Shown: positions 8,533 through 16,312 of the stretch, piece by piece
Position numbering within the stretch: the stretch's first letter is position 1
How the letters are laid out: each line of letters begins with the position of its first letter
Source: Thermosphaera aggregans
Lineage (GTDB): Archaea > Thermoproteota > Thermoprotei_A > Sulfolobales > Desulfurococcaceae
Length of the DNA: 64,000 bases
Assembly (NCBI RefSeq): GCF_014962245.1
Contig: NZ_CP063144.1
Span: forward strand, 734,582-798,581
Reading direction: 5' to 3'
Made by a program: the position numbers and the translations under genes
The notes under the pieces: model-generated
What the model was told of the DNA's origin: nothing
The model's database searches: none
The model's input: the letters and a program-made list of their open reading frames with translations, nothing else

Positions 8533-9809
8533 TCTTTCAGATACTTGACCACCATTGGAAGGAGCATCCAGCCATGTTCTATTAATCCTAGACTTCCTTT
8601 AGCAAACTCCTTCTCGCTGAAAGCCTTCAACCCGTCTGCTTTAATCCCTGGAGCGTAGAAAGCCACTGGCACGGGATCATCCGTGTGCGACTTCACTGAG
8701 GGCGGAGTTGCGTGATCAGCGGTAACCAGCAAGGCTGTGTTGTCTTTCAATCTCGCTAAGAGTGGTTGAACGTAGTGCCTATCTATCTCCTCAATCCTCT
8801 TTCGTTTCAGCGCGGCATCGCCGTCGTGACCCGGCTCGTCCGGGCCTTTCAAATGCACGTAGACTATGTCGGATTTTTCAAGAGCCTCAAACGTCTTCTC
8901 AAGCCTAATCTTGTAATCAATCTCTGGCCTACCGGTTGGGGGATCCATAACGATTGTTTCCGCACCAAATGCACGACCAATACCTATTTCGACAGGCATT
9001 TCTGCGAGCACCGTGAACCTCCCCCCGTATTTTTCACCTAAAGGTGTTGCTCTCGGGAACGAGCCCCCTGCATCCCTCAACAGTAACGCGTTAGCTGGAG
9101 GAAGCCCTCGTTTAACCCTCTCCTTGTTCACAGGATGAGTGTCAAGGATTTCTATGGATTTCTTCATGAACAAGTTAGCGAGTTCAGCGGTAGCCCTTGC
9201 TTCCTCCGAATTATCCAATGGCTCTATCTCCTTAAGGAATGGATTGAAAGACTGGTTCGCGATGCTGACCAACCCCACTCTCTTGTAGGCTGGATCATTG
9301 TTATCCACCATAGGCGATAGCCTGCGGGTCCTACTGCCAATCACAACCACTGCCCTGTGACCAATCGTTGCAATCACTCTAACATATCCATCATACTTTT
9401 CCAGCTCCATCTTATCAAGAGCCTCGGCAAGCTTACGGGCCTCTTCAGTTTTCAAGCTCCTACCAACTCTTCTATCAATAATTCTTAGCGAAGAAGAATC
9501 TACCGTTGCAAAATTAGCCCTGAAGGCTACCTCATACCCTTCCTTAATCGGTATTCCCGCTCCTAATGCTTCCAGAGGGCCTCTACCAGTGTATACTTCG
9601 TGAGGATCGTACCCTAATAGCGAGATAACGGCTTCGTCACTCTCCGGCGCAACCCCTTTCCCCACCGTATACATCAACCCGCACTTAGAATTGGAGGCTA
9701 TGAAGTCTAAACCGGGTTTTTCAGCAGATTCAAGCGTCGTAACAGGATCTGACAGCCTGTCGCCCATGCCATCGAGTACAAGGTATATTAATTTTAAGTT
9801 GAAACCCAT
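8529..9809 (-). CDS. apgM: 2,3-bisphosphoglycerate-independent phosphoglycerate mutase (archaeal type)
   Basis: About 426 aa, alkaline phosphatase superfamily. LIYLVLDGMGDR is the first metal site, and SDEAVISLLGYDP follows with the active-site serine region of the archaeal enzyme. GPDEPGHDGD and LLVTADHATPPSVKSHTDDPVP give the remaining metal ligands. It interconverts 3- and 2-phosphoglycerate. The start is put at ATG 9809, which has GGTGG before it; the upstream in-frame ATG 9833 has no ribosome binding site. It leads the pantoate kinase operon, an odd partner for glycolysis. Confidence 0.92.
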   Translation of the reverse strand: MGFNLKLIYLVLDGMGDRLSDPVTTLESAEKPGLDFIASNSKCGLMYTVGKGVAPESDEAVISLLGYDPHEVYTGRGPLEALGAGIPIKEGYEVAFRANFATVDSSSLRIIDRRVGRSLKTEEARKLAEALDKMELEKYDGYVRVIATIGHRAVVVIGSRTRRLSPMVDNNDPAYKRVGLVSIANQSFNPFLKEIEPLDNSEEARATAELANLFMKKSIEILDTHPVNKERVKRGLPPANALLLRDAGGSFPRATPLGEKYGGRFTVLAEMPVEIGIGRAFGAETIVMDPPTGRPEIDYKIRLEKTFEALEKSDIVYVHLKGPDEPGHDGDAALKRKRIEEIDRHYVQPLLARLKDNTALLVTADHATPPSVKSHTDDPVPVAFYAPGIKADGLKAFSEKEFAKGSLGLIEHGWMLLPMVVKYLKE

Positions 9810-10172
9810 GTTGCCACCCAAATAGATAATCATTTGGCAAGGTAAAAATACTATTCAAGCACGGATTTGTTAGAATAATAGAAAACCACCTGAGTCACCG
9901 AATTCTCCGCGACTTAGATGCCTGGAGCACTTTCTTATCTTAGAGCTGTGCATGGTTACCTGGCTTATTGGGAGAAGGCCGGGTTTCCTTAGTCAAATCA
10001 CGATTTTAATCCTAGCAGAGGCTTCATCCTCACCTTTCCCAACGCGTTTTTCGAAGCGTCCTCCTTTATGCCTTTTTAACATGCTGGATGGGAAAGGTTA
10101 AGAGGTATTTCTAGAAGCTAGAAGGAAATTATTAAATTGATTGTTGAATTAGTTTTAAACATTGGTGTGTAT
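9810..10172. promoter_or_regulatory. 363-bp divergent intergenic region with inverted repeats
   Basis: Longest non-coding stretch in the window, between apgM (minus) and an ABC exporter (plus). I see no convincing ORF, tRNA or box C/D RNA. It has a perfect 10-base inverted repeat, ACCTTTCCCA at 10032-10041 and TGGGAAAGGT at 10089-10098, with a short ACGC/GCGT pair inside. A second perfect inverted repeat, TTCTAGAAGCTAGAA, lies at 10109-10123. CCTTTTTAAC near 10071-10080 and TTTTAAA near 10152 are TATA-like. Roles as operator or structured RNA are guesses. Confidence 0.45.
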
Positions 10173-10910
10173 ATGCCGGAGTACGCGATCCTTACAAGAA
10201 ATCTGACAAAAATCTACAGGGGCGGAAACATCGGTGTTAACTCTCTGACTTTTACTGTTGAAGAAGGAGAGATATATGGGCTAATAGGGCCGAATGGAAG
10301 CGGTAAGACAACTACTTTGAGAATAATTGCGACGCTTTTAAAGCCTACCAGGGGAGAGGTATACGTGTACGGGATTGACGTGGTTAAAAACCCTTTAGAA
10401 GCCCGGAGGCTCATGAACTATCTCCCCGAGGAAGCTGGGGCTTACAGGGATCTGTCAGGCTTGGATTTCATCAGGTTCATGCTCTCGGTGAGGTTTTCTG
10501 GCAGAAGATTGGAGGAGGCTGTGAGCGAAGCGATTGAAATAGCTGATTTAGGTAACGACTTGAAGAGACCGATTAGGGGTTATAGCAAAGGTATGAAGAG
10601 AATTTTAGCATTGAGCACGGTTTTAGCATCACATCCGAAGTTGTTGATTCTTGATGAGCCTACCAGCGGGCTGGACGTGGAGAGAAGCATTTATGTAAGA
10701 AAAATGATCAAGAGGTATAACAAGGAATTCGGCATCACAGTATTATTGAGTAGCCACAACATGCTTGAAGTAGAATATTTGTGTAGAAAGGTTGGAATAC
10801 TTTACAGAGGCACTCTCTTAAGGGAGGGTCCGGTTGAGGAGTTGAAAGCGAGGACAAACTCCGTGAATCTCGAAGAAGTATTTCTGAAGATAAAGGGTGA
10901 AGCAGCATGA
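10173..10910 (+). CDS. ABC transporter ATP-binding protein (ABC-2 type exporter)
   Basis: About 245 aa ATPase of a drug/lipid-type ABC-2 exporter. Walker A is GPNGSGKT, the signature region is YSKGMKRILALST (degenerate LSGGQ), Walker B is LLILDEPTSGLDV, and the switch histidine is in LLSSHNMLE. The C-terminus ends with the LEEVFLKI motif common in this group. I place the start at ATG 10173 (GGTGTGTAT before it); TTG 10137 is also in frame. Its stop overlaps the permease start (ATGA). Substrate unknown. Closely similar in motifs to the ATPase at 15581. Confidence 0.88.
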   Translation: MPEYAILTRNLTKIYRGGNIGVNSLTFTVEEGEIYGLIGPNGSGKTTTLRIIATLLKPTRGEVYVYGIDVVKNPLEARRLMNYLPEEAGAYRDLSGLDFIRFMLSVRFSGRRLEEAVSEAIEIADLGNDLKRPIRGYSKGMKRILALSTVLASHPKLLILDEPTSGLDVERSIYVRKMIKRYNKEFGITVLLSSHNMLEVEYLCRKVGILYRGTLLREGPVEELKARTNSVNLEEVFLKIKGEAA

Positions 10911-12178
10911 GCTTGACGCCTTTGATAATAAGGGAGGTTAAAGCGTTCGTTAAAAACCCAGCGTTCATAATGAGTATTGTGTTATTATTCGTATTCTATG
11001 GCGCCCTGGGTAGATTGATTTCAACAGGGGTTCAAACAGTTGTTGAGGAAACACTTAACGTGCAAGTGGGTGTTGTTGTTGAGGATAACTCAGAGTTCGT
11101 GAATAAGGTGCTTTCTATAGCGAATGAAACAAGTGGCGGTCGATTAAAGCTGGTTGGAAGTGTAGACTCAGGGCTAAGCATGTACGAGATCGTGGTGGTC
11201 ATACCACCAGATTTCACATCTAGAGCGATGAATTTGAATGAAACACTAGTTTTAGAATCATACACAAAAATCAACACTGTTTCACCAGTGGTGAGCAGTG
11301 CTAAAACAGGGATTGCCATGACGATTAGCGAGCTCATTAGGAAATCCGTGGCATTCACAATAGCGGTTGAAAACAATATAGACCCTTCATTAATAGAAAA
11401 ACCCATAGTGGTTAACTCAACGGTTGAACTATATGGGAAAACCATGAGAATGGAGGAATACACGGCATTCTCATCCATCCTAGGCATCATACCAGTGATA
11501 GTGGCAATAATCATTGGCGTCAACGCAATGTATGCTTCACAGTTTACCGCTACTGAAAAAGTTGAGAAGGCTTTTGAAATGCTCCTAGCGCAACCTATTC
11601 CTCGCAGAAACGTTGTTTTCGCAAAAATCATTGGCTCCATAGTGGCTTCACTACTTATGGGGATCGCTTATTTTGCAGGAATACTGTTTATGCTCTCAAG
11701 CGCTGCCACGCCTTCGGCGCCGGCTCCTTCGGAAACATCTATAAACCTAGCTGATTTCCTGTATCAAACGTTCGGGTTCGAATCCATATCGATATCCATC
11801 GTGTCAATAGTTCTAGGATTGGTATATTCAGGAGCAATAGGTGTAACCCTTGGCTCCATAGTCTCAGATGAGAGGATAGCAGGTGCGCTTACCACTCCAA
11901 TATTGTTTGTCTTCATAGGTGTTGGATACGCACTGCTCTTTATCGGTTTACCAATAAACGTTGTCACTGGCGTGATCGCAGGAGTTACTATTGCCCCCTT
12001 GCCCATTGTTGCAGTGGTTTCAACCATGATGGGGGATACTACGACTCTGGCTGTTTCACTCTTAGTCGCAGTGGTTTCAACACTGAGCGTAATGTCGATA
12101 GCCGTGTATGTGTTTAACAGGGACATAGTGGTTCTAGGTTTAAGAATAGGAAGGTTGAAAATAAGGGAAAGAACGTGA
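10907..12178 (+). CDS. ABC-2 type permease
   Basis: 423 aa membrane protein. One N-terminal membrane segment (about 18-38) is followed by a large external domain of roughly 150 residues and then about five hydrophobic segments from residue 190 on (IPVIVAIIIGVNAMY, IVASLLMGIAYFAGILFML and others). This is the NatB/YhaP-type ABC-2 layout. ATPase contact region is probably FTATEKVEKAFEMLLAQP, a pattern typical of these permeases. The start is ATG and overlaps the ATPase gene by four bases. Exported substrate cannot be read from sequence. Confidence 0.85.
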   Translation: MSLTPLIIREVKAFVKNPAFIMSIVLLFVFYGALGRLISTGVQTVVEETLNVQVGVVVEDNSEFVNKVLSIANETSGGRLKLVGSVDSGLSMYEIVVVIPPDFTSRAMNLNETLVLESYTKINTVSPVVSSAKTGIAMTISELIRKSVAFTIAVENNIDPSLIEKPIVVNSTVELYGKTMRMEEYTAFSSILGIIPVIVAIIIGVNAMYASQFTATEKVEKAFEMLLAQPIPRRNVVFAKIIGSIVASLLMGIAYFAGILFMLSSAATPSAPAPSETSINLADFLYQTFGFESISISIVSIVLGLVYSGAIGVTLGSIVSDERIAGALTTPILFVFIGVGYALLFIGLPINVVTGVIAGVTIAPLPIVAVVSTMMGDTTTLAVSLLVAVVSTLSVMSIAVYVFNRDIVVLGLRIGRLKIRERT

Positions 12179-12233
12179 AAGTCTCATGAAGAGAGTTTTA
12201 AAACAGCTGTGAAGTCTTGCTGACGTGAAACAA

Positions 12234-13040
12234 TCAATCTTTTTTCTCTATAAAATAGTGTCTTTCCTCGGGAAACCTCCCGGTTTTCACTTCCTCAACA
12301 TAGGACCTTACCGCGTTAGTGATAATTTCCTTTAGATTTGCGTACTGCTTGGAAAACGGCGGCGGGTTCTCGCTCAGCCCGAGGAGGTCGTGGAAGACCA
12401 ATACTTGCCCATCACACCATGGCCCGCTTCCTATGCAAATAGTGGGGATGCTGACCTGCTCGGTTACTTCTTTAGCCACGTCAGCCGAGGTGTACTCAAT
12501 AACTATTGAGAAGGCTCCTGCTCTTTCAAGGGCTTTAGCGTCTTCCAGGATTTTCTCCCTCTCCTTCTCGCTAACCCCTCTTTTCTTATAACCTCCTATG
12601 AGCAAGGCTCTCTGAGGGTTTAACCCGATGTGGCCCATGACAGGTATTCCAGCCTTTACAAGCGCTTTAACCGTTTCCTCGTATTCTAAACCGCCCTCTA
12701 GTTTCACTGCGTCGGCGCCTGTTTTCATCATTAAACCCGCGTTTCGAACAGCTTCTTCAATACTGGCCTCGTAGCTTAGGAAGGGCATATCCCCAACTAC
12801 TAGTGCACGGGGCTGGGCCCTTGTCACGCTTGATAGATGGAGAAGCATCATGGCCATGTCTACGGGTAATGTAGAGGTGAATCCGTGAGCAACCATTCCA
12901 ACGCTGTCCCCTACCAGTATTATGTCCACGCCCGCTGAGTCAACAAGCTTCGCCGAGACATAATCATACGCTGTTATCATGGCGATTTTTTCACGGCCTT
13001 TCATTTTCACAATTGTTTTAACATTAACTTTTGACTTCAT
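12234..13040 (-). CDS. panB: 3-methyl-2-oxobutanoate hydroxymethyltransferase
   Basis: 268 aa TIM-barrel enzyme that adds a hydroxymethyl group from methylene-tetrahydropterin to ketoisovalerate, the first step to pantoate. Conserved stretches: MITAYDYVSAKLVDSAGVDIILVGDS, GFTSTLPVDMAMMLLH, DAVKLEGG with the metal and substrate residues, PVMGHIGLNPQ and IGSGPWCDGQ. The start is ATG 13040 and overlaps panE by 17 bases, so it is the last gene of the pan operon. Its one-carbon donor in this organism is presumably the methanopterin-like pterin made by the genes at 55-64 kb. Confidence 0.95.
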   Translation of the reverse strand: MKSKVNVKTIVKMKGREKIAMITAYDYVSAKLVDSAGVDIILVGDSVGMVAHGFTSTLPVDMAMMLLHLSSVTRAQPRALVVGDMPFLSYEASIEEAVRNAGLMMKTGADAVKLEGGLEYEETVKALVKAGIPVMGHIGLNPQRALLIGGYKKRGVSEKEREKILEDAKALERAGAFSIVIEYTSADVAKEVTEQVSIPTICIGSGPWCDGQVLVFHDLLGLSENPPPFSKQYANLKEIITNAVRSYVEEVKTGRFPEERHYFIEKKD

Positions 13041-13953
13041 CTCCAGCCCCTTCTAATAAATGAATCAAGCGAGTAATAAAATAGTTCAATCCCGGATAAT
13101 CCAGCTCTTTTGCAATGAAACCATTGATGTAATCTATCTCGGTCTTACCCCCTCTCAACACATCCTGGAGCATGCTTGACAGATTCTCTCTCGTCAGCTC
13201 AACATTCCTATACACGTAGCCTTTCAGATAGGATTTATCAAACCTGAATCCATGCTTGTGCGCTACTTGTATAAACTCCTCTAGGATTCTGTCGACCAAT
13301 TCTTCTGCATTCTTGCTTAAAACAATCTTATTCCTCTGCCTAGTCAGCGCGGTCAACGGGTTGACGACACAGTTTAGAGCAAGCTTCAGCCACCGGTAAT
13401 ATTCAATATTGGATGTGATCCTGAAATCCATCCCTCCCCTAATGAGAACTGTGGAGACCGGGGATAATTCATGGCATGGTTTGCCGGGACAGCCCGCGAC
13501 AACCGTTTTACCACCATTGTATCGTATTGTGTAGGGGTTCAATCTTTCTGCTCCAATATAGGCTACGCCTACTGCGACCTTAGCCTCCTGTAATCTCTCA
13601 GCAACTAGCTCATAACTCCCGAAACCGTTTTGAAGCATAACTATAACGGAGTCCCTATGGGAAAGCCTTTTCATCAATTCTATGGTTGATTCTACATCAT
13701 ATGCTTTCACAGTGTTGAATATGAAATCACACTTGTCCCACGGGACATTAGATAGCCTCGGCTCTACTGGGACAGCATATACCTCACCTGATGAAGGCAT
13801 GATTATGTTGATAGCCCGTGTTTCCAGTATTTTACGGTAGCTCTCCTCGGATCTGTAGTAAATTGGAATCCTGGATAGACCTCCCTTATACAGGTAGTAA
13901 GCTATAATGCTTCCGATGCTGCCCCCGCCTATTATGCAAGCGCTGATGCTCAT
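13024..13953 (-). CDS. panE: 2-dehydropantoate 2-reductase
   Basis: About 309 aa. It reduces ketopantoate to pantoate with NAD(P)H. The N-terminal Rossmann motif is IIGGGSIGSIIAYYL (GxGxxG-type). NTVKAYDVESTIELM holds the conserved lysine region, MLQNGFGSYE is a family hallmark, and the helical C-terminal domain has the WLKLALNCVVNPLTAL motif. ATG 13953 with GTGAGGGAA before it is a better start than GTG 13962. It sits between the ThiN-type regulator and panB. Confidence 0.92.
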   Translation of the reverse strand: MSISACIIGGGSIGSIIAYYLYKGGLSRIPIYYRSEESYRKILETRAINIIMPSSGEVYAVPVEPRLSNVPWDKCDFIFNTVKAYDVESTIELMKRLSHRDSVIVMLQNGFGSYELVAERLQEAKVAVGVAYIGAERLNPYTIRYNGGKTVVAGCPGKPCHELSPVSTVLIRGGMDFRITSNIEYYRWLKLALNCVVNPLTALTRQRNKIVLSKNAEELVDRILEEFIQVAHKHGFRFDKSYLKGYVYRNVELTRENLSSMLQDVLRGGKTEIDYINGFIAKELDYPGLNYFITRLIHLLEGAGDEVKS

Positions 13954-13961
13954 TTCCCTCA

Positions 13962-14825
13962 CTAGAGCAGTATTTCAAGAATGGATTCTAGTTCGTAAAA
14001 ATCTTTAGTGAAAACATAAGTAACAGGTTCGAGCCCTGTACCTCCTTTATCAACAATTACGTCTGGCTTTCTCCCTGCAACATCCTCCATGGTTTTCCAG
14101 AAACCACTCAAGTCGGTATGGGGCCCTGTGTACACTACGTGATAGATATGATGCTTCAGCCTAGTCACTAAAGAATAGTCGTATTTGAAGTTAAAGCCTA
14201 CTTTCTTCATAGGATTATGTCTCACGATGAGGAGGAGTAATTTCGCTAAGTGCCGGCTACCTCCGTAAAAAGGTTCGCCGGTAACCACTATTCCAGTTAA
14301 AGTTTTGACAATCCTACCCGTTAGCCCTATTATGTCTGCCTCCGAGGTTGGAGGTTCTGGCGCGTAAACGAGATTACTGCCAACCTCTGGAAGAATCCTG
14401 GCCAAACCCGGCTTAGACATGATTCTGGAGAGCGCGGTCTTATACACTTCAATATACGGGTCTTTAAGCAATCCCTTAACGCATTCTTCTCGTAGCTCCG
14501 TGAATTCCTTACAAGCAATAATTGCTGATAAGTAACTTGTAAACCCGTGGGAGGTTATCACGAATCTTGCAAAGTTCTCGCTTACTGCTAAATCCGCAAG
14601 AATCCTGCATTGGTGGAGAACAATTTCCTCATCTATAGAGTACTTCTTTAAATTTTCAACATAGTGTTCAACCGGCTTGCTGAGGAGCTTGTGGACAAGC
14701 GGCTGAGTAATGTTTAGAATCTTTGCGATCCTATGCTGGCTCAACCCACGGTTTCTCAACACGTGTGCTAGAATTCCCCTTATATTGGGTAGAACGATTT
14801 CACTAGCTATGTCCTCTATGATCAT
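13962..14825 (-). CDS. HTH transcription regulator with ThiN domain (ThiR-like)
   Basis: 287 aa. The N-terminus carries a helix-turn-helix (LSQHRIAKILNITQPLVHKL, about 29-48). The C-terminal 150 residues are a ThiN-type thiamine-phosphate synthase domain: LPEVGSNLVYAPEPPTS, GRIVK, GGSRHLAKLLL and KPDVIVDKGGTGLEPVTYVF. HTH-ThiN proteins are known in archaea as thiamine-responsive regulators (ThiR). Here it lies inside the pan operon with no thiamine gene in the window, overlapping both neighbours. A role in pantothenate control, or in sensing a thiazole/pyrimidine phosphate, is inference. Start ATG. Confidence 0.8.
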   Translation of the reverse strand: MIIEDIASEIVLPNIRGILAHVLRNRGLSQHRIAKILNITQPLVHKLLSKPVEHYVENLKKYSIDEEIVLHQCRILADLAVSENFARFVITSHGFTSYLSAIIACKEFTELREECVKGLLKDPYIEVYKTALSRIMSKPGLARILPEVGSNLVYAPEPPTSEADIIGLTGRIVKTLTGIVVTGEPFYGGSRHLAKLLLLIVRHNPMKKVGFNFKYDYSLVTRLKHHIYHVVYTGPHTDLSGFWKTMEDVAGRKPDVIVDKGGTGLEPVTYVFTKDFYELESILEILL

Positions 14826-15477
14826 CCCTTAAAATATCCTCCTGTGAGATTGTTTGCCTGCCTCTAAATCCTCTTAAATGCTCGTTTTCAATCCTCCTGG
14901 ACAGCTTCTCAGCCAACTTGAAGATTTCCTTGATGAAGCTAATCTCGTATTCGAAAAACTCTTCGTAATTATACATTTCGTCAACTAGTTTTACAAGCTG
15001 ATCTATTTCGTTGAAAACCATCGACCTAAACTTGGCCTTATCGGCTGGGGTTAAAGAAGGCTTAATTAGGGTTTTCTGCAGAAAAGCATATATTTCAGCT
15101 GGCTCCAGCGAGCGGTATTTCACGGCGATCAGTCTAATTTTCGGGTCTTCAACTTTTTCCACATCATTCTCGGAGTAAACCGCTTCCTCGACAGCATCAA
15201 TATCCTTAAACCGCCACCAAGTCTGGTTGCTTGATGAATAAGTCTTCTCTATAAGGCCGAATTCTTTCTCAAGAATCCTTATCAAGTTGACAGGGTTGTA
15301 CGAGAAGCCCATTGAGTTAAGCTTTAATACTAAGTGTTTGAAGCTGAAATCCCCCAGCTTGTGGTCAATATTAGGGTCTTTAGCGATGGATAAAGCCGTC
15401 TTTAAAACTATGAAACCCTTGTCTCCATACTTCTGGAGGAAAGAGAAAACCTTTTCTTTCAAATCGCTGGAAAGCAC
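14803..15477 (-). CDS. unknown protein at head of the pan operon
   Basis: 224 aa, not recognised. The first 100 residues look like a winged-helix or helical bundle (DLKEKVFSFLQKYGDKGFIVL, NLIRILEKEFGLIEK) and end with a WWRF motif; the rest is charged and helical and may form coiled coil. No cysteine pairs, signal peptide or membrane segment. Start GTG 15477 follows GGGGTTTTGA. It overlaps the ThiN regulator by 23 bases, so it is cotranscribed with the regulator, panE and panB. A DNA-binding or partner role is possible but unproven. Confidence 0.6.
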   Translation of the reverse strand: MLSSDLKEKVFSFLQKYGDKGFIVLKTALSIAKDPNIDHKLGDFSFKHLVLKLNSMGFSYNPVNLIRILEKEFGLIEKTYSSSNQTWWRFKDIDAVEEAVYSENDVEKVEDPKIRLIAVKYRSLEPAEIYAFLQKTLIKPSLTPADKAKFRSMVFNEIDQLVKLVDEMYNYEEFFEYEISFIKEIFKLAEKLSRRIENEHLRGFRGRQTISQEDILRDDHRGHS

Positions 15478-15580
15478 TCAAAACCCCACTATTAATTAGG
15501 CTGGGTAGGTTTTAAAATAGTTTTTTATTGATCAATGATTGAAGTATGTGTTTTCAGCAGGGTTTTGAGAGGGGTGTTTA
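15478..15580. promoter_or_regulatory. divergent promoter between pan operon and ABC exporter
   Basis: The 103 bases hold TTTTAAAATAGTTTTTTA (about 15510-15527), usable as a TATA element on either strand, directly followed by a perfect 10-base palindrome ATTGATCAAT at 15527-15536. The palindrome sits where a repressor could block either promoter. GGGGTG precedes the TTG start of the exporter ATPase. Functional role not tested. Confidence 0.4.
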
Positions 15581-16312
15581 TTGCCTAACCTACTGTTAGA
15601 GGTTAGAAACATTAGAAAAACATACGGCAAGAAAATCTTAGCGGTGGATAATCTCTCTTTCCACGTCATGGAAGGCGAGATTTACGGCTTGATAGGTCCG
15701 AACGGGGCTGGCAAGACAACGTCTCTCCGAATTATTGCGGGGCTAATAAAACCAGATGGGGGAGAGGTTCTGATCCGCGGTGTTAATGTTCACGAAAGTC
15801 TCAAGAACAATAGGAGAATGATTGGTTACCTTCCTGAAGAGGCAAATACCTACCCGCTCTTAACTGGAATGGAGCATTTAAAAATCTATGGAGGATTATA
15901 TGGGGCCAGTAGCGAGGACTTAGAGTTCGGGGCAAGAATCACGGGCCTTGGGAACCGTTTGTTGATGAAGACTTCAGAGTACAGTCACGGCATGAAGAGA
16001 AGACTCTTGCTAGGAGCAGTGTTGATGACTAAGCCAAGGCTTGCCATCCTGGATGAGCCTACAAGCGGGCTTGACGTCCACGCCAGCGTTTCTGTTAGGA
16101 AAACCATTAGGGATTATGTTAAATCAACAGGTGCCGCAGCCATTGTGAGCAGCCACAACATGCTTGAGATAGAGTACTTGTGCGACAGGATCGGCCTCAT
16201 ATTTAAAGGGAAGATTATTGAGGAGGGACGCCCGCGCGAGCTGGTCGAGAAGTACGGCGTTGCAAATCTTGAAGAGGTATTCACCCTTCTCGTTAGAGGT
16301 GTTGAGTCTTGA
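15581..16312 (+). CDS. ABC transporter ATP-binding protein (ABC-2 type exporter)
   Basis: 243 aa. Walker A GPNGAGKT, signature YSHGMKRRLLLG, Walker B LAILDEPTSGLDV, switch SSHNMLEIEYLC, and a C-terminal LEEVFTLL. The start is TTG 15581 directly after GGGGTGTTTA. Motifs match the ATPase at 10173 almost one for one, suggesting that the two flanking exporters are paralogues. Its last codon overlaps the permease start (TTGA). Substrate unknown. Confidence 0.88.
   Translation: MPNLLLEVRNIRKTYGKKILAVDNLSFHVMEGEIYGLIGPNGAGKTTSLRIIAGLIKPDGGEVLIRGVNVHESLKNNRRMIGYLPEEANTYPLLTGMEHLKIYGGLYGASSEDLEFGARITGLGNRLLMKTSEYSHGMKRRLLLGAVLMTKPRLAILDEPTSGLDVHASVSVRKTIRDYVKSTGAAAIVSSHNMLEIEYLCDRIGLIFKGKIIEEGRPRELVEKYGVANLEEVFTLLVRGVES

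Noticed and set aside
9834-10136. Possible box C/D or H/ACA RNA in the 9.8-10.1 kb spacer
   Set aside because: I found ATGA-like and CTGA-like words but no properly spaced C, D', C', D set on either strand.
11032-11640. A 202-codon minus-strand frame inside the ABC permease at 10907
   Set aside because: It mirrors the permease hydrophobic codons and lacks its own promoter or family features.
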